The notes: generated by a model from the sequence alone, not told the origin. 64,000 nucleotides of DNA from Butyricicoccus sp. Marseille-Q5471 (GCF_951230135.1 NZ_CATNVC010000010.1:1-64000); one strand, 5' to 3'; shown: positions 23,291 through 32,887, counted from the stretch's first letter. Translations and numbers: made by a program.

Positions 23291-23632
23291 TCAACGCTTA
23301 CCGAACCGAACCACAATATTATGTTGGGGTTTGCCCAATGCGCTTTTAAACGTAGAAGCAAAATGCTGGCCGTCGGTATATTGCAGACGCTGTGCAATTT
23401 TTTGTATGGACATTTCAGAGGTCAGCAGATAAAGATTGGCGGCATTGATTCGCTTGTCCATTAAGTATTCATACGGCGTGAGCCCGAATTGCTTTTTAAA
23501 GATGCGTGTGATTTGCGACTCGGATTTAAATGCAATGCGGCACAGATCCTGCATGAAGACGACGTTTTTCAAATTGCAGTCCAGGTATTCTTTCACCTGC
23601 AATGCCGCCTGAGAACTAAGGGTTGGCTGCGC
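23291..23632 (-). pseudogene. AraC-family regulator, DNA-binding half only
   Basis: The minus strand encodes the two helix-turn-helix motifs of AraC/XylS (LCRIAFKSESQITRIFKKQF, then MSIQKIAQRLQYTDGQHFAS). The N-terminal sensor domain is absent: upstream of about 23632 the frame runs into the antisense of the methyltransferase remnant and ceases to make sense, and the C-terminal end (GKPQHNIVV) also looks shifted. A sharp junction at about 23632 suggests a deletion joined this fragment to the MttB-like one. Confidence 0.72.
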
Positions 23633-23633
23633 T

Positions 23634-24732
23634 ATTGATGGTGAACTTGTCAAAATCCCTGCAGATATCACCCGTAAAGCGATTGAAGGCACTCCTTCCG
23701 GCTGGACGATTTATGATAAGCACGGCAATTCGCGGATGGATATCGGCACGGGTCATACTTGCTATGGAACTGCGGATGTTGCTGTGGAAATTTTAAATTA
23801 TCGCACCAACAAAAAGCGGCTTGCAAGATACGAGGGATGCAGCACGCGTCGTCAGCCAACTGCCTAACATTGATTTCGTCTGTCCATTCGGCACTCCAAA
23901 CGATGTCCCGGAAGATCAGGCGACTCCGGTTTCCTTTCAGGTGCTGATGGAGTTTACGGATAAGCCGATTGCATTCGTTGCGCACAACTTGGATAACATG
24001 CGTGAGGTTTATAAAATTGCAGCACGTCAGATCGGCTCGATGGAAAAGCTCGCTGAAAGGCCATTTTTAATTACGCTTCTGGAACCCTGTACGCCTTTCG
24101 TGTTTCCGGAAGAAATACTGAAAAAGATTTTTTGGTGCTCCGAGCATCAAATGTCGTTTTGCTTTAATTCTGCCATTTTGCTGGGCGCTTGCATTGGAAC
24201 ATTGGATATACGGCGAGGCACATTCAGTGTGGGCACGCCGGGATATATTCTTGCAAACGCGTCGTTTGTTCAGATTACACGATCCTTACATATCCCGGCA
24301 TGGACCAACGGCTGCTGCACGCAAGGTAAGGCCGTGGATCAGCAGGCTGCAGCCGAAGTGATGATGTCAGCATTCATGCCGATGTACGTAGGTGCGGATA
24401 TTGTATATGACGCCGGTTATCTGGAATCGGGTATGTTCAGCTCATTGGAAATGTGTGTCATGGCGGATGAGTTCATCAGTTACGCGCGCCGTATTTTGCG
24501 GCAGGGTGTCAGCGTGGATGAAGATTCCATTGCGCTTGACGTGATTGCAGAAGTCCGCGCAGGCGGCAACTTTCTTGATACGGATCATACGTTTGACCAT
24601 TTTCATGAGGAACTATGGATGCCGCAGTTTATGAATCGAGATCCGTTTGATATCTGGGAGCAGGACGGGCATAAAACGATGCGTCAAAGAATACGCGAAA
24701 AGATTGACAGTATATTGGAAAAGGCCGAATAG
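23634..24732 (+). pseudogene. Trimethylamine/glycine-betaine methyltransferase (MttB superfamily), 5'-truncated and frameshifted
   Basis: Frame 0 from 23634 reads a typical MttB segment (IDGELVKIPADITRKAIEG, YDKHGNSRMDIGTGH), breaks near 23818, and continues in frame 1 with LQDTRDAARVVSQLPNIDFV to a stop at 24732. The N-terminal ~80 residues are missing. The region that would hold the pyrrolysine (amber) codon reads through without TAG, with NGCCTQGKAVDQQAA in its place, so the ancestor was probably a non-Pyl member such as a betaine or related quaternary-amine methyltransferase. No corrinoid protein or other partner gene is nearby. The longest intact frame (23821-24732, 303 residues) is not likely functional. 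Confidence 0.78.
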
Positions 24733-24790
24733 AAAAGCGAAAATAAACCAGCGTGTGATAGATTGAGTGTTATCCTATGATTTCAAAGAT

Positions 24791-24826
24791 AGAGACACGG
24801 CGCCGTATTTTCAGCGCCGTGTCTCT
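24791..24826. terminator. Strong hairpin between convergent genes
   Basis: AGAGACACGGCGC pairs perfectly with GCGCCGTGTCTCT. The following T-run is poor (ATTGCTTT), but the position between the MttB-like remnant and the convergent SGNH gene suggests a bidirectional terminator. Confidence 0.6.
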
Positions 24827-24882
24827 ATTGCTTTGCTGGTGTACGTGACACCGAGGCATAATTGCGACAGCGGACATCTGAA

Positions 24883-25518
24883 TTAGATAAGGATTTCACG
24901 AATTTTTCGCGCCATGGCATCGGCAAGCCGTGTGTGTCCGTCAGCGGAAAAATGAATCTGATCCTCGCCCGGCGCGCAGTATGCGGCGGCATCCAGAAAT
25001 GCACACTGATATTGATTGGCAAGCTTGACGTACACGGATTTCAGCCGCTTGGAATGCTCAACCGAGGTCTGGTTATAGTAAAAGCCGGCATTGGTATGTA
25101 CCACACCCGGCGCAATTTCCGGCGGGGAGACCAGCAGAATTTGCGGAGTTTGATGTCCGAGCCAGTGCTGCGGTGTACGGGTAAACAGAATGTACCGCTC
25201 AAGGGCAAGCGCGCTTTCCTCGGGCGATACGATGAGCTGTGCGCGGCGGTCGTTGGTGCCCAGCATCAGTACAACCAAATCAATCGGATCGGCACTGGAC
25301 AGCGCGGCAGGATAGGCAGCATAGCCGTTGCGGTCGGGTTCGAGGGGAAGTTCATACGAGGTGGTGCGGCCGCAAAGTCCTTCTTCAATGATGCGGTAGT
25401 CCGCGGGCAGCAGTGCGGACAGTCGGCCGGTCCAGCGCTGTTCAAAGGGAAAACGTGCATCGGTGTCTGCATCATATCCCCAGGTGTTGGAATCTCCATA
25501 GCATAGAATATGTTTCAT
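24883..25518 (-). CDS. SGNH/GDSL-family hydrolase (esterase/arylesterase-like)
   Basis: 211 residues, no signal peptide. The four SGNH blocks are present: CYGDSNTWGYD with the nucleophile Ser, EEGLCGRTTSYE (Gly), MLGTNDRR (Asn), and IHFSADGH (Asp-x-x-His). A soluble serine esterase; related enzymes deacetylate sugars or hydrolyse acyl esters. The start codon has GGAGCG upstream. Monocistronic between a pseudogene and the divergent ROK regulator. Confidence 0.9.
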   Translation of the reverse strand: MKHILCYGDSNTWGYDADTDARFPFEQRWTGRLSALLPADYRIIEEGLCGRTTSYELPLEPDRNGYAAYPAALSSADPIDLVVLMLGTNDRRAQLIVSPEESALALERYILFTRTPQHWLGHQTPQILLVSPPEIAPGVVHTNAGFYYNQTSVEHSKRLKSVYVKLANQYQCAFLDAAAYCAPGEDQIHFSADGHTRLADAMARKIREILI

Positions 25519-25747
25519 GATCGCGCTCCTTCATTTGATTTATTCGACTAAAATATAGCACAACGACGCGCGATGTCAATATCAAAAAAATAAATTAAAA
25601 TAATTTTGATATACATTATCAAAAATAATATAAGAAAATAGTGCAACTATTGACACCGGGTGGTTGAAAATGCTATGATGCTTATAGAACTGCATGCGGG
25701 AAGCCGTATGTTCGGAACAAAAGATCCATGAAATAGGGTGAAAAAGC

Positions 25748-26851
25748 ATGCTGACAATGCGCAATGATATTACAAAGGTAAAAGAAATCAACGTAGAATT
25801 AATCAAGTCGGCACTCAAAGAGCTGGGTACGGCCACTAAAGCGCAGATTGCGGAGGCGACCGAAATCAGTGTGGCGACCTGCGGAAAGATTCTAAACGAG
25901 CTTTGCGAGAGCGGAGAGGTGCTCGAGGATGCCATTACCTCGGGCGGTTACGGCCGCCCGGCAAAGAGCTATGCATATAACGGTAATTTTTCTCTGATTG
26001 CCTGTGTTTATGTGGCGACCGACCTTGGAAAGGTCACGGTTTCAGCAATGGTAAGTAACCTGCGGGGCGAAGTGCTGGAGGAATATACACGGGAGATTGA
26101 TCAGGTCACATACGAGGTGCTGGAGCAGACAATCGAACGTCTGGTTGAAAAGCACGGAAAATTGCGTGTGGTTTCGGTCGGCATTCCGGGTTATATCACA
26201 AATGGCGTGGTCGGTCTGTGTAATTTTGTAGACCTGATGGGACTGCCGCTCAAAAGCATGTTGCAGGAGAAATTTCAAAAGATCAAGGTTCTGGTGGAAA
26301 ACGACATGAACGCTGCGGCGTATGGCTTCTATCAGAATAACTGCCGGGGGCGCGACACTACAATTGCGTTCATCTATTCTCCAGTTGACGCACAAACCGG
26401 AATAGAAGGCAAGTTGGGCAAGGACCCTGGTGTGGAGATGAGCGAGGAACAGCGCACTCTGGTCAATATTTCGATTAACTTTGGTGCGGGTTTTGTGTCA
26501 GGCGGCCGCATTCTGCGTGGCTTTTCGGGCTTTGCGGGTGAGGTGTCGTTCCTGCCGGTCGTCCGTTCACAGGAACCTGACCCGGTGGACGCTTCCGTGG
26601 ATGCAATGGCGCATATTATTGGATCCATCGTACCTATTCTGAACCCCGAGATTATTGCGCTGACAGGTGGGTACTTTGATAAAACAACGGTGGATGCCAT
26701 CCGCGCCCGCTGTTTGCGGCTCATTGCGCCGCAGCATATGCCACAGATTATCCTGCGCGATAATATTCACGACGAGTACGTAGGTGGGCTTTTAAACCTT
26801 GCGCTCGAGGAATTGTCTTGCGGCGTGATGCTGGTCAAACGAAAGGCCTGA
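25748..26851 (+). CDS. ROK-family transcriptional regulator
   Basis: 367 residues. An N-terminal winged helix (AQIAEATEISVATCGKILNE, GRPAKSYAYN) precedes a sugar-kinase-like ROK domain with the sugar-binding block VENDMNAAAYG and the C-terminal ALTGGYF. The ROK Zn/Cys motif is not evident (the region reads GFAGEVSFLP without the usual Cys cluster), so it is probably a regulator, not a kinase. Start taken at the ATG preceded by GGTGAAAAAGC. It precedes fbp by about 30 bases in the same direction, so it may control sugar-linked expression of gluconeogenesis, which is inference. Confidence 0.87.
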   Translation: MLTMRNDITKVKEINVELIKSALKELGTATKAQIAEATEISVATCGKILNELCESGEVLEDAITSGGYGRPAKSYAYNGNFSLIACVYVATDLGKVTVSAMVSNLRGEVLEEYTREIDQVTYEVLEQTIERLVEKHGKLRVVSVGIPGYITNGVVGLCNFVDLMGLPLKSMLQEKFQKIKVLVENDMNAAAYGFYQNNCRGRDTTIAFIYSPVDAQTGIEGKLGKDPGVEMSEEQRTLVNISINFGAGFVSGGRILRGFSGFAGEVSFLPVVRSQEPDPVDASVDAMAHIIGSIVPILNPEIIALTGGYFDKTTVDAIRARCLRLIAPQHMPQIILRDNIHDEYVGGLLNLALEELSCGVMLVKRKA

Positions 26852-26882
26852 CGAAGCGGCATCAGGCGAGGGGGAATACCAT

Positions 26883-28883
26883 ATGAAACAAAATTCGATG
26901 AATCAGCAGAAATATCTGCGCCTGCTTGCGCAGCAATACCCGAATGTGCGCGCGGCAAGCAGTGAAATCATTCATTTGGAGGCAATTTTGAATCTGCCGA
27001 AGGGTACGGAGCACTTTATGAGTGATCTGCACGGCGAGGCGGATGCGTTTGTACACATTTTAAACAATGCGTCTGGCGCAGTGCGCGAAAAGGTTGATTT
27101 GGTGCTGCAGGACAGTCTGCCCGCCGATGAACGGGCACAGCTGGCCACGCTCATTTATTATCCGGAGGAAAAGCTTGAGGAACTCGTTTCGGTCGCACCT
27201 GATCGCGCTGAGTGGTATCGGATTACACTGAGCCGGTTGGTTGAAATCTGCCGGCTGTCCGCGTCCAAATACACCCGTGCCAAGGTGCGCAAAGCGCTGC
27301 CGCTCTGGAATGGGGATATCATCAACGAGCTGCTAAACAAGAACAATGACATTCTCAACAAGCGGGAGTACTTCAGCAGCGTGATTGCGACCATCATTGA
27401 GACGGACTGCGCGGAAGATTTCATTATTTCAATGTGCAATCTGATTAAACACCTTGTCGTCGATCACCTGCATATTGTCGGCGATATTTTTGACCGTGGA
27501 CCGCGTGCGGATATCATCATGGATTTGCTGATGGAGCATCATTCGGTCGATATTCAGTGGGGCAATCACGATGTGCTGTGGATGGGCGCGGCAACGGGCA
27601 GCCGTACCTGCATCGCGACTGTGCTGAGCAATTCTATCACCTATCACAATCTGGAGATGATTGAAACCGGCTATGGCATCAGTTTGCGTCCGCTTGCGTT
27701 GTTCGCGGATGAGGTCTATCGTGATTCCGACGTCTCCTGCTTTGTGCCGAAACCAACAGCGGACAGCAAGGAGTCCGCTGTCGATATCACGCGCGCTGCG
27801 CGGATGCATAAAGCGATTGAAATCATTCAATTTAAACTGGAGGGACAGACGATTGGGCGCAATCCGTCCTTTGGGATGGATGATCGGCGGCTGCTTCATA
27901 AAATTGACTTTGAAGCCGGCACGGTGCGGCTTGAAAGCGGGGTGCACCCGCTGCGGGATCGCGATTTTCCCACCATTGACCCCGCTGATCCATACGCGCT
28001 GTCATCCGAAGAGGGCGAACTGATGGTGCAGCTGGAAAAAGCGTTTCTGCGCAGCGAGAAGCTACAGAGGCACATTCGTTTTCTTTACTCCAAGGGTGGA
28101 CTGTACAAGTGTTTTAACGGCAATCTGCTGTATCACGGCTGTGTTCCGATGCAGGAGGATGGTGCCTTCCTACGCTTCGCCTTTGACGGACAGACGCTTT
28201 GCGGCAAAGCCCTGCTCGATTGGTGCGAGAGCGCCGCGCGGCAAGGGTATTATGCACAGAAGGGCACGCCTGAGCGACAGTTCGGCAAGGATTTTCTGTG
28301 GTTTCTATGGTGCGGGCGTCACTCGCCCCTTTTCGGGCGGGATCATATCGCGACCTTTGAGCGTCGGCTGATTGAGGATCAGAGTACCTGGGTCGAGCCG
28401 AAAAATCCGTATTATGCGTACTATAACGATAGCGAGGTCTGTGTCCGCATCCTACGTGAGTTTGGTCTCGAAGGAGACCATTGCCATATTGTCAACGGTC
28501 ATGTTCCTGTCAAGACGAAGGATGGAGAAAGCCCAATCAAGGCGGATGGACGGCTGATTGTTATCGACGGCGGCTTTTGCCGCGCCTATCAGCCGACGAC
28601 GGGTATCGCGGGTTACACGTTGGTGTATGACTCGTGGGGCATCCACATTACGGCGCATGAGCCGTTTCCGGGCAGGCGTAATGCCATTCGGGAAAATAAG
28701 GATATTCTTTCGACCTCGATGGCGTTTGACCGGTCGGAAGCGCGCATCCGCATTCGTGAAACCGACATCGGTGCGGAGCTGCAGCAGACGATTGCCGATT
28801 TAAAGGCACTGCTTCGCGCATTTAAGTGCGGAGAAATCAAGGAGGACAGTTCGCTCTCCATGGCAAATAATACACAGGGATAA
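26883..28883 (+). CDS. fbp: Fructose-1,6-bisphosphatase, class III
   Basis: 666 residues, the normal length for the Firmicutes-specific class III enzyme. Metallophosphatase motifs MSDLHGEADAF, GDIFDRGPRAD and QWGNHDVLWMG are present, with NGHVPVKTKDGESP late in the chain. Converts fructose-1,6-bisphosphate to fructose-6-phosphate in gluconeogenesis. AGGCGAGGGG precedes the ATG. It directly follows a ROK regulator and ends at a strong terminator, so the two may be one transcript. Confidence 0.96.
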   Translation: MKQNSMNQQKYLRLLAQQYPNVRAASSEIIHLEAILNLPKGTEHFMSDLHGEADAFVHILNNASGAVREKVDLVLQDSLPADERAQLATLIYYPEEKLEELVSVAPDRAEWYRITLSRLVEICRLSASKYTRAKVRKALPLWNGDIINELLNKNNDILNKREYFSSVIATIIETDCAEDFIISMCNLIKHLVVDHLHIVGDIFDRGPRADIIMDLLMEHHSVDIQWGNHDVLWMGAATGSRTCIATVLSNSITYHNLEMIETGYGISLRPLALFADEVYRDSDVSCFVPKPTADSKESAVDITRAARMHKAIEIIQFKLEGQTIGRNPSFGMDDRRLLHKIDFEAGTVRLESGVHPLRDRDFPTIDPADPYALSSEEGELMVQLEKAFLRSEKLQRHIRFLYSKGGLYKCFNGNLLYHGCVPMQEDGAFLRFAFDGQTLCGKALLDWCESAARQGYYAQKGTPERQFGKDFLWFLWCGRHSPLFGRDHIATFERRLIEDQSTWVEPKNPYYAYYNDSEVCVRILREFGLEGDHCHIVNGHVPVKTKDGESPIKADGRLIVIDGGFCRAYQPTTGIAGYTLVYDSWGIHITAHEPFPGRRNAIRENKDILSTSMAFDRSEARIRIRETDIGAELQQTIADLKALLRAFKCGEIKEDSSLSMANNTQG

Positions 28884-28885
28884 CG

Positions 28886-28920
28886 AAAAGAAGCCGCACG
28901 GGAATGCGGCTTCTTTTTTT
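28886..28920 (+). terminator. Intrinsic terminator after fbp
   Basis: AAAAGAAGCCGCA pairs with TGCGGCTTCTTTT around CGGGAA, followed by T residues. Confidence 0.9.
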
Positions 28921-28999
28921 AATGAGATTCCTACGAAGTGCACAAAAAATGAAATGCGATTCTGAAGAACTAACCAAAAAAATCTTTTCTGGAAAACGA

Positions 29000-29028
29000 T
29001 TGACAAAAGCGTTGTAGGAGACTATTAT
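29000..29028 (+). promoter_or_regulatory. Promoter for glutamate dehydrogenase
   Basis: TTGACA (29000-29005), 17 bases, TATTAT (29023-29028), implying an untranslated leader of about 155 bases. Confidence 0.78.
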
Positions 29029-29095
29029 TAATGCAACAACTAATTAAAGAATAAATTAAAAGTAAAATCATAAAACAAATTGAATGTGATTTTAC

Positions 29096-29168
29096 CGCGG
29101 GAGAGTCGTTTGCGAGAGGGGGCGAAGGGGTGCATCCCGCGTGAGAAAACAACAGGTTTCAGTGAAAC
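29096..29168 (+). promoter_or_regulatory. Structured, purine-rich 5' leader of gdhA, possible cis-regulatory RNA
   Basis: CGCGGGA (29096-29102) pairs with TCCCGCG (29135-29141), closing a 32-base purine-rich loop that contains GAGAG and CGAAGGGG. A small hairpin GTTTC-AGT-GAAAC follows at about 29156-29168. It resembles parts of a glycine aptamer (GGGAGAG, CGAAGGGG) but lacks the rest of the consensus, so no riboswitch class is assigned. Confidence 0.4.
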
Positions 29169-29190
29169 GCAAAGTGAGGTAAGAGAAAAA

Positions 29191-30450
29191 ATGGAACGAT
29201 ATAATCCGTTTGACAATGTCATCACTGTAGTGGAAAATGCAGCAAGTAAGCTAGGCTATGCACCGGCCGACTATGAGACGTTAAAGCATCCCGAGCGGGA
29301 GCTGCAGGTTTCGATTCCGGTTCGCATGGATGACGGCACAATTCGTGTATTTGAAGGTTACCGTGTTCAGCATTCTACTACGCGCGGCCCTGCAAAGGGC
29401 GGCATTCGTTTCCATCCGTCGGTCAATAAGGACGAGGTTAAGGCATTGGCGGCATGGATGACGTTTAAGTGCGCAGTCGTAAATATTCCGTACGGTGGTG
29501 CCAAGGGCGGCGTTGTCGTCGATCCGAAAAAGCTTTCCAAGTCAGAACTGAGACACATGACGCGCCGCTTCACCACAATGATCGCCCCGATTATCGGACC
29601 GGATCAGGATATTCCGGCGCCCGATGTAAATACCAATCCGGAAATCATGGGTTGGATTATGGATACTTATTCGATGCTCAAGGGTCACAGCGTGCCTGGC
29701 GTGGTCACCGGCAAGCCGTTGGCAATCAATGGCATTCCCGGCCGCATGTCGGCCACCGGACGCGGCGTAATGTTTACAACGAAGAATATTCTCAACAAAA
29801 TGGGGATTGATTTCAAGAATGCAAGCATTGCGATTCAGGGCTTCGGCAATGTCGGCGGTACGGCGGCACGCCTGCTGCATAAGGAAGGCTTCAAGATTGT
29901 TGCGGTCAGCGATGTTTCAGGCGGGCTGTACTGTAAGGACGGTCTCGATGTATACGCGCTGCTGGACTTCACCAAGAACAATCCTGATAAGCTGTTTGAG
30001 GATTATGAGGCTGCAGGTGTTGCGCATATCAGTAACGCAGAAGTGCTGGCAACGGAGTGCACCGTGCTGATCCCGGCGGCGATGGAAAATCAGATTAATG
30101 AAGAAACCGCAGATTCGCTTCGCTGTCAGATTGTTGTTGAGGCAGCAAACGGCCCGACCAGCCTGGAGGGCGACGAGATCCTCGGCAAGCGCGGCATCAC
30201 GATTGTGCCGGACATCCTGTGCAACGCGGGCGGCGTGGTCGTATCGTATCTGGAATGGGTGCAGAACCAGCAGGCTATTTACTGGGAGGAAACCGAAACC
30301 AACACCAAGCTCAAGCACGTCATGGATCGCTCGTTTGAAGAAGTGTGCGAGATGGCAGAGGACAAGAAGGTTACACTTCGTGAGGCAGCGTATATGATTG
30401 CAATTCAGCGCGTTGTTGAAGCCAAGAAGATTCGCGGCGTATGGCCGTAA
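29191..30450 (+). CDS. gdhA: Glutamate dehydrogenase (Glu/Leu/Phe/Val dehydrogenase family)
   Basis: 419 residues from ATG 29191 with GTGAGGTAAGAG upstream. Conserved blocks: STTRGPAKGGIRFHP, the catalytic-lysine loop NIPYGGAKGGVV, PAPDVNTN, and the dinucleotide fold IAIQGFGNVGG. The length fits the NAD-type hexameric enzyme of Firmicutes. It interconverts glutamate and 2-oxoglutarate plus ammonium, the entry point of glutamate fermentation or nitrogen assimilation. The AAA-rich leader carries a strong promoter and a structured element. An aldehyde dehydrogenase operon begins about 70 bases downstream. Confidence 0.94.
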   Translation: MERYNPFDNVITVVENAASKLGYAPADYETLKHPERELQVSIPVRMDDGTIRVFEGYRVQHSTTRGPAKGGIRFHPSVNKDEVKALAAWMTFKCAVVNIPYGGAKGGVVVDPKKLSKSELRHMTRRFTTMIAPIIGPDQDIPAPDVNTNPEIMGWIMDTYSMLKGHSVPGVVTGKPLAINGIPGRMSATGRGVMFTTKNILNKMGIDFKNASIAIQGFGNVGGTAARLLHKEGFKIVAVSDVSGGLYCKDGLDVYALLDFTKNNPDKLFEDYEAAGVAHISNAEVLATECTVLIPAAMENQINEETADSLRCQIVVEAANGPTSLEGDEILGKRGITIVPDILCNAGGVVVSYLEWVQNQQAIYWEETETNTKLKHVMDRSFEEVCEMAEDKKVTLREAAYMIAIQRVVEAKKIRGVWP

Positions 30451-30519
30451 TAGTTTAATCAGTTTTGATAGAGTAAATAAAAATAGTAATCATAATAAGT
30501 GTTATAACTGGAGGTATTT

Positions 30520-31965
30520 ATGTACATTCAACTGGGAGGTGGGCGTATCGATAAGGAACGCGAAGCGCTGCCCGTCTGCAATCCGGTGAACGGCGAGGTG
30601 ATTGACACTGTACCCGGACTTACCCCTGCGGACATTGCCACTGCGGTGGAAGCAGCTGCCGAAGGCCAGCGTGAGTGGGCGGCAAAGCCGCAGACCGAAC
30701 GCAACCGCATCCTCCGCCGCTTTGCAGACCTGCTGCTCAGCCGCCGCGCCGAATTAGGGGAACTGCTTTGCAGAGAAAATGGTAAACGCATCTCCGAAGC
30801 TGAGGAGGAATTTGACACCGTTGCGGCGCTGATTGAAAGCTACTGCGATAAGGCCGGCCATCTGTACGGCGTATCGCTCCCGAACGTTACGGACGCGACC
30901 TCGTGCCACGGCGATGTAATCTTTACGCGTCATGAACCGCTCGGCGTGGTTGCCTGCCTGCTGCCGTTCAATTTCCCGGTTGAACTGTGTGGACATAAAA
31001 TTGCTCCCGCGCTCGCAGCAGGCAACGCGGTCATCATCAAGCCGCCCTCTGACTGTCCGCTGGCGATTATCAAGCTGGTTGACTGCCTGCATGAAGCGGG
31101 CGTGCCAGCCAAGGCCGCACAGGTCGTAACCGGGCGCGGTTCGGTCATTGGCGACGCACTGGTGTCCCATCCGGGCATTGCGGCGATCACGATGACGGGC
31201 GGCACCGAGACCGGTGCACACATTGCATCGGTTGCGGCAAAGAATCTGACGCGCTGCTTCTTCGAGCTGGGCGGCAACGATGCGTTCGTCATTCTGGACG
31301 ATGCGGACATCGACCTGACCATCGGGCAGGCACTGGAAAGCCGCGTCAACAATGCCGGTCAGGTGTGCTGCGCATCCAAGCGGTATATCGTGCACGAATC
31401 GGTTGCGGAGGAATTCACCGATAAGCTGATTCTGGCGCTCAAACAGCTCAAGATTGGCGATCCGGCCGACCGCTCCATGAACGTGGGCGGCATGATTTCG
31501 GAAAAGGCGCGCGACGAGGTCGTCGAGCAAATCCGGCACACGGTTGGGCAAGGTGCGACGCTCGTATACGGCGGCGAGGCGCAGGGAAAAAATTTCCTCG
31601 TTCCGGCTGTGCTGACGGGCGTGACAGGCGAAATGGATGTGGCGTGCGATTTGGAGATTTTCGGCGCTGTATTTCCGATTATTCGATTTAAAACCTTGGA
31701 AGAAGCGCTTGCACTGGTTAATCATTGCCCCTACGGTCTTAACAGCGCGGTGTTCTCCAGAGATATGGCAAAGGCTATTTCGTTCGCCGAGCAGATTCAG
31801 GCGGGCAGTGCTGTGATTAATGGCGGCGGCAATTACCGCACGGCAACCATGCCGTTCGGCGGCTTCAAGAAGAGCGGCATCGGCCGCGAAGGATCGTCCC
31901 GCACGCTTGAGGAGTTCACGCAGGAAAAATCCTACGTACTCAAGGCAGTACTGGGCAACCGATAA
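30520..31965 (+). CDS. Aldehyde dehydrogenase family protein
   Basis: 481 residues. NAD-binding LLPFNFPVELCGHKIAPALA, the general base in CFFELGGNDAF, and the catalytic Cys region NNAGQVCCAS are intact; FGGFKKSGIGREG is the C-terminal block. The family includes lactaldehyde, succinate-semialdehyde and glyceraldehyde-3-phosphate (non-phosphorylating) dehydrogenases, and the substrate cannot be fixed from these motifs. First gene of an apparent three-gene operon with a sugar-isomerase-like TIM barrel and an unknown 143-residue protein, which points to oxidation of a sugar-derived aldehyde. GGAGG precedes the ATG. Confidence 0.92.
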   Translation: MYIQLGGGRIDKEREALPVCNPVNGEVIDTVPGLTPADIATAVEAAAEGQREWAAKPQTERNRILRRFADLLLSRRAELGELLCRENGKRISEAEEEFDTVAALIESYCDKAGHLYGVSLPNVTDATSCHGDVIFTRHEPLGVVACLLPFNFPVELCGHKIAPALAAGNAVIIKPPSDCPLAIIKLVDCLHEAGVPAKAAQVVTGRGSVIGDALVSHPGIAAITMTGGTETGAHIASVAAKNLTRCFFELGGNDAFVILDDADIDLTIGQALESRVNNAGQVCCASKRYIVHESVAEEFTDKLILALKQLKIGDPADRSMNVGGMISEKARDEVVEQIRHTVGQGATLVYGGEAQGKNFLVPAVLTGVTGEMDVACDLEIFGAVFPIIRFKTLEEALALVNHCPYGLNSAVFSRDMAKAISFAEQIQAGSAVINGGGNYRTATMPFGGFKKSGIGREGSSRTLEEFTQEKSYVLKAVLGNR

Positions 31966-31987
31966 AACAAGAAGGGATGAAAGCATC

Positions 31988-32866
31988 ATGATGAGAATCG
32001 GTCTTAATACCAACACCTTCGCAGGCGAGCAGCTCGACGTGCTGCTGCCTCTGGCAAAGGAGTTCGGCATTTGCTATCTGGAGCTGTGGGGCTCCAATCT
32101 GGAGCCTAATGGTAAAAAGGCGGTTAACGGCTTTGCATTTTCTGATAAAAACCTTGAAAAGGCCAAAAAGCAGATCGAGGATGCGGGACTGACCGTAGGT
32201 GCGATTTCCTCCGGCCTTGGTCTGGACACCCAAATGACCAGTGACCCCGAAGCCTTCTCTAAGGAACTGGTGGCCACGGTCGAAGCGGCAGCTATCTTTG
32301 GCGCGAAGATTGTCAACCACTATTCAGACAAGATTCAGCCGGGTACCACACCCGAAATCGACCGTCTGCACCAGTACTTCGACGCGGCGCTTGCGCGCGC
32401 AGAGGAGTTAGGCATCGTGCTGGCACTGGAGAACGAAGCGGGCGATGCGTCCCGCACGCCGGAAAACATGCTGGCGATTGTCAAAGCGTTTGATTCTCCG
32501 AATTTCAAAACCAATTTTGATGCAACCAACTATTATCATGCATCTTGTGAGGCATTTCCGTACGCGTATGAGCTGTTGAAAGAGCATATTGCCTATGTAC
32601 ATATCAAAAACGGTCGACTCTACCGTCCGGGCGGCTTCTGTCCGGATACGAAGTGGTTTGGCGGCGCGATGACCCGTGAGCCCGGCACCATTTATTATTG
32701 TGAAGCCAAGGACGGCGTGGTCAATATCAACGGGCTGGTGCACCGTTTGGCGGTCGACGGCTACGATGGTCTGTGCACGCTTGAGCCGCATACCACGCGC
32801 GAAAACGCAATTGAGGCCATCCACGGCGAGGTTAAGTACCTGCGTGCGACCGGTCTGTTTGAATAA
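31988..32866 (+). CDS. TIM-barrel sugar isomerase/epimerase-like protein (AP endonuclease 2 fold)
   Basis: 292 residues from ATG 31988 (a second ATG follows immediately). Metal-ligand strands of the xylose-isomerase-like fold are visible: VLALENEAGDASRTP, FKTNFDATNYYHAS, AYVHIKNGRLYRPGG and CTLEPHTTREN. Such proteins isomerise or epimerise sugars or keto-polyols using a divalent metal. It starts 22 bases after the aldehyde dehydrogenase and ends 21 bases before the unknown third gene. The specific reaction is unknown. Confidence 0.87.
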   Translation: MMRIGLNTNTFAGEQLDVLLPLAKEFGICYLELWGSNLEPNGKKAVNGFAFSDKNLEKAKKQIEDAGLTVGAISSGLGLDTQMTSDPEAFSKELVATVEAAAIFGAKIVNHYSDKIQPGTTPEIDRLHQYFDAALARAEELGIVLALENEAGDASRTPENMLAIVKAFDSPNFKTNFDATNYYHASCEAFPYAYELLKEHIAYVHIKNGRLYRPGGFCPDTKWFGGAMTREPGTIYYCEAKDGVVNINGLVHRLAVDGYDGLCTLEPHTTRENAIEAIHGEVKYLRATGLFE

Positions 32867-32887
32867 TCAGAAAAAGGAGTGTGGCGG

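Noticed and set aside
23821-24732. Treating the 303-codon MttB-like frame as an intact gene
   Set aside because: Upstream sequence in another frame clearly encodes the preceding part of the same protein, and the N-terminus is missing.
29091-29168. Glycine riboswitch upstream of gdhA
   Set aside because: Only GGGAGAG- and CGAAGGGG-like pieces are present; the conserved CTCTCAGGCAAAAGGAC-type remainder is missing, so it is kept only as an unclassified structured leader.
30754-32070. 438-codon minus-strand frame opposite the aldehyde dehydrogenase
   Set aside because: The plus strand encodes an unmistakable aldehyde dehydrogenase; the antisense product has no recognisable features.
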